From the NCBI GenBank assembly GCA_000999175.1, contig LCJJ01000001.1, positions 1 to 34,929 on the forward strand: 34,929 nt of DNA, given 5' to 3'. The translations under genes and the position numbers were made by a program. Position 1 is the stretch's first letter. Each line of letters begins with the position of its first letter. Of the stretch, positions 14,458 to 21,871 are shown piece after piece. Origin of the DNA: Parcubacteria group bacterium GW2011_GWB1_44_7 (GTDB lineage: Bacteria; Patescibacteria; Paceibacteria; UBA9973; DSPV01). The notes below the pieces were generated by a model. It worked only from the letters and a program-made list of their open reading frames with translations. It was not told the origin of the DNA and did no database searches.

Positions 14458-15171
14458 CTAAATCAAGGTTTCCACCGTGCTTGAAGCGCGGAGTTGTTGA
14501 ATAAAGTTTGAGATAAGTTGCTGTTGTTTTTGCTGGATAATTTGATTCTCAACCTGGACGCGAACTTGGTCCAACGGCGGAATGGTTGGATTACTTTCGA
14601 CAGCCTGTTCGTAAAGCGCCTTTATTTCTTTTTCCGTGGCCGTCACTAAACTCACATCTATGTGAGCCATAAGATATTGCCGAATTATGTTGTCCTTGGT
14701 TAAAAATTCTTTAAACGTGTTATCGGTAAATCCTTGGTCGGTAAGAGCTTTAACAAACGCCTCTTCATCGGGAAACTGGGACTTGTTTTGGAAAAATGCC
14801 GCTTCTACCTCTTCACTATTTATCTTGATGCTTTCTTTTTCGGCGGCCTGTAATAAGAGAGTTTCCGTAACAAGATTATCCAGGGTCTGTTTTTTAATAA
14901 CAGCCTGCATTTCAGTGGTAGTCGCGGACTGCCCTTGCAACGCGATACTCGCCGCAAGTTGCGCATAACGCCCGTCATATACCGAACGCATTATTTTTTG
15001 ACCATTAATCACTGCCACCGCGCCGCCGCTAACAACACCCTGCTTCAGGGCAAAATATCCGACAGCGATAATAGCTACCACAATTATGGTAAATAAAAGA
15101 AATTTCAAAAACGCTCCGCCCGAGCGCTTCTTTATTGTTTCTTGTTGATTCCCCATTGTTTCTTCAGACAT
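14458..15171 (-). CDS. Membrane-anchored SurA N-terminal-domain protein
   Basis: 237 aa. A Lys/Arg-rich start (KKRSGG) and a transmembrane helix (about 21-44, FLKFLLFTIIVVAIIAVGYFAL) anchor a helical extracytoplasmic domain. INGQKIMRSVYDGRYAQL, LDNLVTETLLLQAA and the VEAAFFQNKSQFPDEEAFVKAL repeat match the chaperone domain of SurA/PrsA-type folding factors. No parvulin peptidyl-prolyl isomerase domain is present: the C-terminus goes straight to QVRVQVENQIIQQKQQQLISNFIQQL. A role as chaperone for exported proteins is inferred. A TGc-extended -10 TACAAT lies about 35 nt upstream. Confidence 0.8.
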   Translation of the reverse strand: MSEETMGNQQETIKKRSGGAFLKFLLFTIIVVAIIAVGYFALKQGVVSGGAVAVINGQKIMRSVYDGRYAQLAASIALQGQSATTTEMQAVIKKQTLDNLVTETLLLQAAEKESIKINSEEVEAAFFQNKSQFPDEEAFVKALTDQGFTDNTFKEFLTKDNIIRQYLMAHIDVSLVTATEKEIKALYEQAVESNPTIPPLDQVRVQVENQIIQQKQQQLISNFIQQLRASSTVETLI

Positions 15172-15289
15172 AAAATTTTTACTTACTTAATAATATCCGA
15201 CTATTGTAGCATAACTGAAATTTCCAGCGAGTTTTGACAAAATCGTTTGATAAAATTTTTAAGCAATGACTTTACAAAAGGTAAATTTC

Positions 15290-15358
15290 TGCCGGCCAGG
15301 GACTCGAACCCCAATACTCGCCTCCAAAGGGCGATGTCCTACCATTAGACGAGCCGGC
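15290..15358 (-). tRNA. tRNA-Gln (TTG)
   Basis: Acceptor GCCGGC pairs with GCCGGC. The anticodon loop CTTTGGA reads TTG. The T loop is TTCGAGT. It is compact (69 nt), with a short D arm and no encoded CCA. It is the last core gene before the island on this side. Confidence 0.85.
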
Positions 15359-15416
15359 AAAATTTCATATATCACTCTCTCTTAATAGGTAATAATTTAA
15401 TCATAAACTAAAATCT

Positions 15417-15456
15417 CCGCCAGCGCCATTTTTAAAAAACTTTACACTTTACATTT
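15417..15456. repeat. Left copy of the 40-bp direct repeat bounding the island
   Basis: Identical over 40 bases, in the same orientation, to 21872-21911. The 5' part is GC-rich (CCGCCAGCGCC), then ATTTTT, then two ACTTTAC heptads. The two copies enclose about 6.4 kb. Confidence 0.9.
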
Positions 15457-15782
15457 AGGGTTCCACTTTCTTTGTTGAACTGCCTGCTGGCAACTGACAT
15501 TCTATTTATTTCTTTTGATTTATTGGCTTGGTTTAGCTTGGGCAAACAATCCGAAGTATTTTGGATTTACTATAACGTCGAGCTTGGTACTATCCATAGC
15601 GTCAGTGCCAACGATTGCATCGTATCTCTTGGCGAATAGTAAGTTCCACGCAAATTCAACTGGACGCGGTTTTTTCCTAGTCCGTGAGATAGTTGAACGG
15701 TAGAATGGCAAGATCCGGGTTGAATCCGAAGATAGAGGAAGGGGCTCCGCCTTTCTTCATGGAATTACCAATTGCGGGGCGC
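15457..15782. other. Island left-edge region, unresolved
   Basis: 326 bp between the left direct repeat and the XRE-HAD gene. It has overlapping open frames on both strands (15515-15703 plus, 15520-15711 minus). It also holds a tRNA-like scrap: AGTTGAACGGTAGAATGG (15691-15708) resembles the D arm of tRNA-Gly, followed closely by GGGTTGAATCC (15717-15727), similar to a T arm lacking one base. No anticodon arm lies between them. Confidence 0.4.
15520..15711 (-). CDS. Possible small ORF or gene remnant of unknown function
   Basis: 63 codons from a TTG start. The C-terminal two thirds (FAWNLLFAKRYDAIVGT ... DVIVNPKYFGLFAQAKPSQ) use codons plausible for a real protein, while the first residues overlap the tRNA-like scrap. 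An equally long open frame lies on the opposite strand, so it may be spurious or the tail of a decayed gene. I recognise no family. Confidence 0.2.
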   Translation of the reverse strand: MPFYRSTISRTRKKPRPVEFAWNLLFAKRYDAIVGTDAMDSTKLDVIVNPKYFGLFAQAKPSQ

Positions 15783-16721
15783 TTAAATAAGGGACTTGAT
15801 TTGTAACAGATTGTTTAAATATATACAGTCATATCTTTTCTTACGGTCACTGTATTTTCTGTCAATAATGGCCGCCTTACACCCAGCACGTTTCGCACCA
15901 ACTATGTCGGTCGCGTAGCTATCTCCCACAAACAATACCTCAGCCGGTTTCAAACCCAGTTTATTAATCGCTATTTTGAATATTTTGGGGTCCGGTTTAC
16001 TGATGCCGACTGCGCTTGAAATAACAATACAGTCAAAATATTTCTCCAACCCCATATCCCTGATAACTTTCTTGGTCGTTTTGTACCCATTCGTTACCAG
16101 GGCGAGTTTTACTCCTTGCTTTCTTAATATGGTAAGTATTTCCATTGCGTCAGCATATACTCGATGCACCTTCGGGTTGGTATAAAAATCTCGAGACAGC
16201 TCAGAATTAATGAGTTCGCACCCTCTTTTGTTATTATAACCGAGACGCGCAAGCATCTTTTTGTGGAACCCTAGCCACCATTGCTCCATGCCTTTTTCAT
16301 CGCGAAGGGTGGCGTGTTCCGTGGAAATCTTGCTGTCGCCATAGCTATCCCAAATTTCGTTAAAAATTCTTTTTGTTTTTCTTGGATGAACACGAAGACC
16401 ATGCTGCCTTAATACTTTTCCGTAAACAATGCCTCGAGAGGGGTTTGGTCGGATCAGCGTGTAGTGTAAATCGAACAGAACTGCTTTTATTGTCTCGCCG
16501 TTGATGGGACTCGAAAATAAATCTGAAATTGTTATGCTTAAGGCAGCTGCAAGTCTGTACATGTTAAGCAGAGAAATGTTCTTCTTCCCTTGCTCAAGAG
16601 AGTTTATGAAACTACAGTGTAGACCCGCTTTCCGGGCTAGAGTAGCCTGTGACATGCCCGCCCTAGTCCTCATCGCTCGCAATGTTTTGCCGAATCGATT
16701 TTGAACGGTTATTTGGTCCAT
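15783..16721 (-). CDS. XRE-type DNA-binding domain fused to a HAD-family hydrolase
   Basis: Residues about 7-68 are a Cro/C1-type helix-turn-helix (TLRAMRTRAGMSQATLARKAGLHCSFINSLEQGKKNISL). Residues about 78-305 are a HAD hydrolase. Motif I is FDLHYT (83-88), where the second Asp of DxDxT is His 86. Motif II is LVTNG (208-212), Lys 242 lies in SKPDP, and motif IV is FVGDSYATDIVGAKRAG with Asp 267 and Asp 272. Replacement of the acid/base Asp is known in HAD dehalogenases and non-phosphatases, so it may bind or process a ligand rather than act as a simple phosphatase. The layout suggests a regulator controlled by a phosphorylated metabolite. A 13-bp palindrome just upstream (16746-16758) overlaps its own -35, so autoregulation is likely. 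Confidence 0.85.
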   Translation of the reverse strand: MDQITVQNRFGKTLRAMRTRAGMSQATLARKAGLHCSFINSLEQGKKNISLLNMYRLAAALSITISDLFSSPINGETIKAVLFDLHYTLIRPNPSRGIVYGKVLRQHGLRVHPRKTKRIFNEIWDSYGDSKISTEHATLRDEKGMEQWWLGFHKKMLARLGYNNKRGCELINSELSRDFYTNPKVHRVYADAMEILTILRKQGVKLALVTNGYKTTKKVIRDMGLEKYFDCIVISSAVGISKPDPKIFKIAINKLGLKPAEVLFVGDSYATDIVGAKRAGCKAAIIDRKYSDRKKRYDCIYLNNLLQIKSLI

Positions 16722-16729
16722 AATCCGCT

Positions 16730-16759
16730 ATCCTATCCTATAGAGTGACACAGTGTCAA
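16730..16759 (-). promoter_or_regulatory. Promoter of the XRE-HAD gene (leaderless type)
   Basis: Minus strand: -35 TTGACA (16754-16759), 18-bp spacer, -10 TAGGAT (16730-16735), ending 8 nt before ATG 16721. Confidence 0.6.
16746..16758. promoter_or_regulatory. Palindromic operator candidate for the XRE domain
   Basis: TGACACAGTGTCA, perfect 6-bp arms around a central A. It overlaps the -35 of the XRE-HAD gene and lies just upstream of the -35 of the divergent NDPK-NUDIX gene, so one bound dimer could control both. Confidence 0.55.
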
Positions 16760-16765
16760 ACCCTA

Positions 16766-16793
16766 TTGACAAGTTTTCCCAGGTGGATATTAT
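16766..16793 (+). promoter_or_regulatory. Promoter of the NDPK-NUDIX gene
   Basis: -35 TTGACA (16766-16771), 16-bp spacer, -10 TATTAT (16788-16793). It gives a leader of about 60 nt with a Shine-Dalgarno-like GGTGG just before ATG 16861. Confidence 0.6.
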
Positions 16794-16860
16794 TGCTATG
16801 GGTTGAGGTGCTTGTAGCACTTTGACAAGAAAAGATGAAACCCACAAAGAAAGGTGGTAT

Positions 16861-17718
16861 ATGGATCATGTAGAATTTACCGTGGTTGTTATCAAACCAG
16901 ACGCCATAGAAAGAGGGTTGGAATCTCTCGTCACAGAAGAAATCGGCAACGAAAATCTCGCTGCGAGGAAGGTGTGCGACACCTCGTTCAGTCTTGCTAT
17001 GGTACAATTGTTCTACCGGTGGGAACGCATTGATAACCCACCTGCGATAGAAACATACCTGTGTAATAGACCCTTACCCGTTTTAGTTGTCTACGGTGTA
17101 GATGCGATAAACAAGGTGCTTAATGTTAAGAAGCGCCTGAGAATAGGGTTGTGCATAGGCCGGCTCAAAAACCTCTTCCACTGCTCTGGCACACAACCTG
17201 AAGCCGAGTGGGAGTACAAACTAATACGACAGCAGTACATACATATGAATACAGTGAATACAGAAAAAAAAGAAAAGACGAATAATCAAGTCGAAGCGAT
17301 TGTTTTCCGGCAATCGCCCACCAGTGGAATAGTTGAGTATCTGATACTGAAGCGGAACCCACAAAAAGGCGGTTTTTGGCAGCCAGTTACCGGTAACGTT
17401 GAGGTTGGCGAGCCGTTTGAGATGGCCGCTATCAGAGAAGTCAGAGAGGAGCTGGGTATCAAGGAGATTCTTGAGCTCATCGACACAGGGTTCTCTTTCG
17501 AGTTTGTAGACGATGGCAGGAAACAGTTCGAGAAGGTATTCGGTGTGCGTGTCTCGACTAGCCAAGAGATTACTCTCTCACCGGAACACACAGAGTTTAA
17601 ATGGGTTCCGAAAGAGGTGGCACTGGATGTCTACTTGAAGTATACTGGGAACAAGACTGGTTTGACCAAGCTGCACGAGAAACTCTCTGGTGCAGGACAG
17701 AACGGGGGTGGTAGGTGA
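16861..17718 (+). CDS. NDP-kinase-like domain fused to a NUDIX hydrolase
   Basis: Residues 1 to about 125 resemble a divergent nucleoside-diphosphate kinase. FTVVVIKPDAIERGL (6-20) has the ATP-site Lys 12. FY (51-52) and PVLVVYGVDAINKV match the core. KNLFHCSGTQPEAEWE (103-118) matches the NxxHGSDSxExAxxE motif with the phospho-accepting His 107. Residues about 140-285 are a NUDIX domain with a canonical box from Gly 178 to REVREELGI (192-200). GGFWQPVTGNVEVGE recalls dihydroneopterin-triphosphate pyrophosphatases (NudB type). The start is ATG 16861, which has AAAGGTGGTAT in front; the longer frame to TTG 16822 lacks this. Lys is often AAG and Arg often AGA/AGG, unlike the AAA/CGN-rich core genes. 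It overlaps the next gene by 4 nt. Confidence 0.8.
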   Translation: MDHVEFTVVVIKPDAIERGLESLVTEEIGNENLAARKVCDTSFSLAMVQLFYRWERIDNPPAIETYLCNRPLPVLVVYGVDAINKVLNVKKRLRIGLCIGRLKNLFHCSGTQPEAEWEYKLIRQQYIHMNTVNTEKKEKTNNQVEAIVFRQSPTSGIVEYLILKRNPQKGGFWQPVTGNVEVGEPFEMAAIREVREELGIKEILELIDTGFSFEFVDDGRKQFEKVFGVRVSTSQEITLSPEHTEFKWVPKEVALDVYLKYTGNKTGLTKLHEKLSGAGQNGGGR

Positions 17719-18464
17719 ATAACGAATCATTATCCCGTTATGTTAGCGACAAATTGCTCGCCGTGGACTTTCGGCGATACCTCAAGGTTGCATCCATTGT
17801 TGCAACCAGCCAGGATCCAGAACTAGTTCTGGATGTGATGGTTTTCATTCCTGACAGGATGTTTGAATGTCACTTCAAACTGGAGTTCGGCGACTGTTTT
17901 GTGATCGATGATCACGATCATAAGCCACCGGTATTCGCGAGGTTTAAAAGCTACGGATGGCTTCGGAGCGATTTCTCCAAGCGTTTACCGATAGCGCTTT
18001 GGGTGTTCCAAAACGCGACGATAATCCAGGATCCCCATGGATCATTCCGTAGACTATTGAAAGCCCAAGAGGTGCCATTCCTTGCAAGTGTTGAAAGCAT
18101 CTTACGGAGAAAGTATATAGAGTTCCGTTCGGAGCGTCACAATCTCCGCCAAGCCGTGTGGCACAAGGACGGTCTAGCTATCGACTTGTTGAGGTCGACC
18201 GTCATTAAACTCGCGTTGGAAATGGTGTTATTGTCACTCGGCCTCCCGTATCCTTTCAAGAAATGGTTGCCAAGAGAAGTCAGGAAATTGGGTGGCCGGT
18301 GGTCTCAGTTCGTGACATTGCAGGAGGAATTCCTACGGGAAACTGACCCGCAAGAGATCATAACGCAAAGTGACATCATTGTGGCAGAAATTGCCGCTAT
18401 TCTAGGCAGAAGGCGGGAATTTCCGGAAGGGTTTCTCCAGCAATGGTGGCTTCATCTAAGCTAG
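17715..18464 (+). CDS. Unknown island protein, possibly nucleotidyltransferase-related
   Basis: 249 aa with a GTG start that overlaps the previous stop (GTGA), preceded by GGGGGTGGTAG. The middle and C-terminal part (LPIALWVFQNATIIQDPHGSF, later RQAVWHKDGLAIDLLRSTVIKLAL and LPYPFKKWLPREVR) resembles the helical domain that follows the catalytic domain in DUF4037/aminoglycoside-type nucleotidyltransferases. The usual GS-x-DxD catalytic signature is not visible in the N-terminal half, where only LVLDVMVFIPD stands in a comparable place. It may be a degenerate or distant nucleotidyltransferase, or something else. It is translationally coupled to the NDPK-NUDIX gene, so the two probably act together. 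Confidence 0.55.
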   Translation: MNNESLSRYVSDKLLAVDFRRYLKVASIVATSQDPELVLDVMVFIPDRMFECHFKLEFGDCFVIDDHDHKPPVFARFKSYGWLRSDFSKRLPIALWVFQNATIIQDPHGSFRRLLKAQEVPFLASVESILRRKYIEFRSERHNLRQAVWHKDGLAIDLLRSTVIKLALEMVLLSLGLPYPFKKWLPREVRKLGGRWSQFVTLQEEFLRETDPQEIITQSDIIVAEIAAILGRRREFPEGFLQQWWLHLS

Positions 18465-18471
18465 TATTCAC

Positions 18472-18513
18472 AAAGCCTACTTCCCGCGTTCTACTCGGGG
18501 ATTAGGCTTTTTT
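18472..18513. terminator. Bidirectional terminator inside the island
   Basis: AAAGCCTA (18472-18479) pairs with TTAGGCTTT (18502-18510), with an inner CCCG/CGGG stem, then T-run. It ends both the rightward pair and the leftward three-gene operon, whose stop codon lies in the stem. Confidence 0.8.
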
Positions 18514-19539
18514 ATTGAGATGGTGCCACGCTCGAGTCAGGGCTTCTTTATCCTCTGGCCACTTTAAGTTTCTTAGCGCATCGTGATATCTGAGAAAACA
18601 GTTGTCGTATTTCTCGTGCGACCCGAGTTTCTTTCCTTTCCTTTTCAAGGTCTTGAGATTTACCAAATATACGGTTATCGTTTTTTTAAGAACTTCTTTA
18701 TTCACGAAGTACCGATAACTGTATCTGCCAATGGGTCGCAGTACCTCCGTATCATAGAAGCCGGTTTCCTCCTCAATTTCACGCTTGGCCGTTGCAACTT
18801 TTGTTTCGTTAATCTCTAGGTGCCCTTGTGGCAGAGAGAAGTGTTTTCGGTTCCTATCGAACAAAAGCAGAAATTTGTCTTTGTACATGACAACGGCACT
18901 AACGCATTTATCAGTTCTCTCACCTAAAAATGTTCGGTTCTTTCTGTGGCTTCGAAGCGTGTTTCTGACTACTCTTTTTGCTTTTTCAAAGCCAGAGTTG
19001 TTTGTGAGGTCAGTGATAAGTATTTTTGTGGCTAAAATTGTCGGGAGAATTTCTTTATAAAATCCAAGGTATCGGTCATAGAAACCGGAATCCCGAGAAA
19101 TCAGCATCCGCACCGTTTTGTCTTGAATGTAGCTGGAGTTTCTTAGTGTAGCTTTCTTGTCTTTCGATAGAAAAATCACTTGTGTATTTGTCTCACTAAA
19201 TTTCTTAAGTTCGCGTCCTGTCCACGATGGCAGTATTCCTGTCGAAGCAAAGTAGAATGCGAGGCTCGATATAATCGAACGCTCCATGACAACGTGTTCA
19301 CCGAGTCGATTATACTTCTTTGCCAGCTCGAATCGTCTACGGTGTTCCTTACGATACCAATTGCTTATATCGTTTTTAATTCTGTACTCAATGTGGTTTG
19401 GTTCTGGGATAAAAACACACGGATAGGATTTGCGAATCTCCGCGATTAGACCGGATTTCCCGGTACCCCAAAACCCTTCAACCACAAGGATGCTAGGGTA
19501 GTGTTTGCGAATGTGTGACGAGACCATTTTTGATGACAT
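18502..19539 (-). CDS. P-loop nucleoside/nucleotide-kinase-like domain fused to a NUDIX hydrolase
   Basis: Residues about 16-195 resemble a deoxynucleoside/thymidylate-kinase-type P-loop enzyme: Walker A EGFWGTGKSG (21-30), the EPNH strand-end (46-49) and VVMERSIISSLAFY (83-96), equivalent to the DRxxxSSLAY motif of that superfamily. Residues about 205-340 are a NUDIX domain with the box from Gly 239 (GHLEINET) to REIEEETG (253-260). The order kinase-NUDIX parallels the NDPK-NUDIX protein on the other side of the terminator. ATG 19539 lies inside the 3' end of the glycosyltransferase gene (47-bp overlap; 35 bp if ATG 19527 is used). Last gene of the leftward operon epimerase - glycosyltransferase - kinase/NUDIX. 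Confidence 0.82.
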   Translation of the reverse strand: MSSKMVSSHIRKHYPSILVVEGFWGTGKSGLIAEIRKSYPCVFIPEPNHIEYRIKNDISNWYRKEHRRRFELAKKYNRLGEHVVMERSIISSLAFYFASTGILPSWTGRELKKFSETNTQVIFLSKDKKATLRNSSYIQDKTVRMLISRDSGFYDRYLGFYKEILPTILATKILITDLTNNSGFEKAKRVVRNTLRSHRKNRTFLGERTDKCVSAVVMYKDKFLLLFDRNRKHFSLPQGHLEINETKVATAKREIEEETGFYDTEVLRPIGRYSYRYFVNKEVLKKTITVYLVNLKTLKRKGKKLGSHEKYDNCFLRYHDALRNLKWPEDKEALTRAWHHLNKKA

Positions 19540-20818
19540 AATACTTTTTGTTGGTGATCTTTCGTACCCTGTCTTCTTTAAGCCATAACGGCAGGGGGAT
19601 TTCTATCCTCGCACCGTCCAAGTTTCTGTCACTGGGCGGTGTTTTCACGCGACCCGTATCGGAGTAAATTTCGATTAAAAAATCAGATAGTTTATCTATA
19701 TCATAAAACCTCTCAACAAAATCCCGATTTTTCTTTCCCAGATCAACTAGTTTGTCCCTGTCTCTTAATAGATCGACGATAATTTCTGCATAGCGGTTGA
19801 GATCGTCTTCGATAACCAGGCTCGAGACGTGTTCGTACCCTGACGCCCCTATCGTTGTAGTAACAATAGGAAGCCCTGCTGCACAGTAGTTAAGAATTTT
19901 AACTTTCATTCCAGAACCCTCCTTAACCGGACACAGGGCAATTGTTGCCGTCTTTAATATTTTGTTTAGATTATCTGTTGGCCCCGTGACAGTCACAGAG
20001 GTATTGCCGGAGCATTTATTTTTGATGTCATCGGGTACCATCCCGACAAGTGTGAGGTGCACACGGGCATCCCTTCTCTTTAGCTCTTGGTGTAGTTTGT
20101 CTACAATAAAATTTGCTGCATTTTGGTTCGGCCAATAAAACATGTTGCCAACAAAGATAGCTGTATGAGCTTGTTCATTGGGACCAGAATATTTGAATTC
20201 TTTAAGGTCTATTGGGTTCGGGATTAGTCGGAGTTTGTCTTTTTCAGCCCCGATTTTATTGATCAGCTCTTCACGATCTGTTGGTGTCATACAGATTGTG
20301 ACGCAAGAGAGTTTGGTAGCAAGACGAGAAATTTTCTCGGTCATTTTTATGTCTTCTTTCTCAAAACCGAGCCCCTCTTTGAGGGTGGCCTCGACGTCGT
20401 GCATTTCTAGAATCATGGGAAGAGCTAACTCCTTGGCGATTGGGTGATACCTTAACAATGATACCGCATCCTCAGTTTGTAGGATGGTTACGCCGCTGCT
20501 TCTGATTATGTCTCTCATAACGGGAAGCGTGTAGAAAGCCTCCTCGGGGATTATATGGAACTCGATACCGGGTGTGTTTGGAAAGTTTGCAATGTCGGCA
20601 TCAGTCTTTATATTTCGGTTGCATAGAAATATTTTTGTTTCTAACCCCCTTTCAGCAAGTTTTTTCGAGAGGAAATGAAGCCGATATGTTACCCCCGTTT
20701 TTGGGGGGACAGCAAAATCCGTGTCAATAATGATACCGAGAACGGTTTTTCTGTCCTTATTTCTGTTAGGATTGCGTACAGAATTTACGCTCTCTATTTT
20801 TTGGAGTCGATTTTTCAA
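19493..20818 (-). CDS. Family 4-type glycosyltransferase
   Basis: 441 aa, GT-B fold. N-terminal Rossmann half: GIIIDTDFAVPPKTGVTYRLHFLSKKLAERG, the acceptor side. C-terminal half: TAIFVGNMFYWPNQNA, then PVKEGSGMKVKILNYCAAGLPIVTT, which contains the nucleotide-sugar-binding motif typical of GT4/GT1-like enzymes. About 45 extra residues follow the fold (from DRNLDGARIEIPLPLW) and are not recognised. The start appears to be TTG 20818, 7 nt after the epimerase stop; no in-frame ATG is close. Donor and acceptor are unknown. No transmembrane segment is seen, so it acts in the cytosol or at the inner face of the membrane. Confidence 0.85.
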   Translation of the reverse strand: MKNRLQKIESVNSVRNPNRNKDRKTVLGIIIDTDFAVPPKTGVTYRLHFLSKKLAERGLETKIFLCNRNIKTDADIANFPNTPGIEFHIIPEEAFYTLPVMRDIIRSSGVTILQTEDAVSLLRYHPIAKELALPMILEMHDVEATLKEGLGFEKEDIKMTEKISRLATKLSCVTICMTPTDREELINKIGAEKDKLRLIPNPIDLKEFKYSGPNEQAHTAIFVGNMFYWPNQNAANFIVDKLHQELKRRDARVHLTLVGMVPDDIKNKCSGNTSVTVTGPTDNLNKILKTATIALCPVKEGSGMKVKILNYCAAGLPIVTTTIGASGYEHVSSLVIEDDLNRYAEIIVDLLRDRDKLVDLGKKNRDFVERFYDIDKLSDFLIEIYSDTGRVKTPPSDRNLDGARIEIPLPLWLKEDRVRKITNKKYYVIKNGLVTHSQTLP

Positions 20819-20825
20819 TTTAATT

Positions 20826-21776
20826 TCACTGAGTTAGTAACTGTTTCAGGCCATCTTGGATTAGATATTTTGCTTCCCACCCTAATATGCTGGTTATAAG
20901 GTGTGTGTCCGCGATAAGCCTATTTCTGTCAGTTGCCCGCGAGAGTCCCGGATCTTTCTTTAGGAGAAGATTTTTATTAGTGAGTTTGGCAATAAGGTCA
21001 ATAATTTCTTTTCCCGAAGATCCTTTTCCGCTACCGACATTTAGTCGAGTATATCCGGGCAGATTCTTTTTAAGAGCCCTTATTATTGCGTTCACAACAT
21101 CACCAATGTAAACATAATCTCGTATAGTTTCCAAATTTCCGTGGCATACAATGTTTGCCGCCTTGACCTGCCTTACAATTTGCGGTATGAAGTGTGGTGT
21201 GTTATCGCTGGGACCATACACATTAAATAGTCTGAGAACAACAAACTCAACCCCCTCTTGTTCTCGCGCCATCGAATGCGATCTAATTAACCACTCTCCA
21301 GCCACTTTTGACATTCCGTAAATATCTATCGGTTCTAGGGCGTCGCTCTCTTTGTGTCTTTGGTTGCTTGATTTATAAACGGCAGCAGACGATGTAAATA
21401 TAAACTTCTTTATCCCAACCCTCTTTGCTATATTCAATAACCCCATTGTTCCGTCCACATTAATCGATACTGTTTCGAGGGGGTTAGCATTGCAATCAGG
21501 GATAAAATGTTTTGCGGCCAAATGGATAATCGCCGCGGGCCCTTCTTGCTCCAATAAGTTAGCTACCGTCTCGATGTTCCGGATATCCTCAGTAACAACA
21601 CGATAATCTATCCCATGAATAAGATTCCATTTCCCTGTAATCTTACCTATCCCCGACGGGTCTAAAAAATCAATCACTAACGGGAAATAGCCCTCTTTTG
21701 CAAGAATTGGCACAAGATTCTGGCCTATAAAACCGAGCCCGCCGGTTACAACAACACGTTTACGTTTATTGTCCAT
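20826..21776 (-). CDS. NAD-dependent nucleotide-sugar epimerase/dehydratase
   Basis: Extended short-chain dehydrogenase. The Rossmann motif VVVTGGLGFIGQNL at the start binds NAD. AAIIHLAAKH, SINVDGTMGLLNIAK, FTSSAAVYK and the catalytic Tyr/Lys in IYGMSK follow, then LRLFNVYGP and RDYVYIGDVV of the substrate domain. The family includes UDP-glucose 4-epimerase and dTDP-glucose dehydratase; the exact reaction cannot be read. ATG 21776 is chosen over an upstream in-frame start because it begins MDNKRKRVVVTGG and lies 6 nt after a good -10. First gene of the leftward operon, feeding a modified sugar to the adjacent glycosyltransferase in the simplest reading. Confidence 0.88.
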   Translation of the reverse strand: MDNKRKRVVVTGGLGFIGQNLVPILAKEGYFPLVIDFLDPSGIGKITGKWNLIHGIDYRVVTEDIRNIETVANLLEQEGPAAIIHLAAKHFIPDCNANPLETVSINVDGTMGLLNIAKRVGIKKFIFTSSAAVYKSSNQRHKESDALEPIDIYGMSKVAGEWLIRSHSMAREQEGVEFVVLRLFNVYGPSDNTPHFIPQIVRQVKAANIVCHGNLETIRDYVYIGDVVNAIIRALKKNLPGYTRLNVGSGKGSSGKEIIDLIAKLTNKNLLLKKDPGLSRATDRNRLIADTHLITSILGWEAKYLIQDGLKQLLTQ

Positions 21777-21782
21777 ACTGCA

Positions 21783-21812
21783 ATAGTATGGTGTAATTCC
21801 ATTTAATGTCAA
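21783..21812 (-). promoter_or_regulatory. Promoter of the epimerase operon (leaderless type)
   Basis: Minus strand: -35 TTGACA (21807-21812), 18-bp spacer, -10 TACTAT (21783-21788), ending 6 nt before ATG 21776. Confidence 0.6.
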
Positions 21813-21871
21813 ATCCTAAATTCCACCCTGAATTAGGACACCCTCACTTTTAATGCTTGTAATGATACCAG

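Noticed and set aside
15290..15358. tRNA-Gln as the island's attachment site
   Set aside because: The 40-bp repeat lies on the 5' side of this tRNA, 58 bp away, and does not match any part of it. The right repeat is also 5' of tRNA-Lys. Classical integration duplicates a tRNA 3' end.
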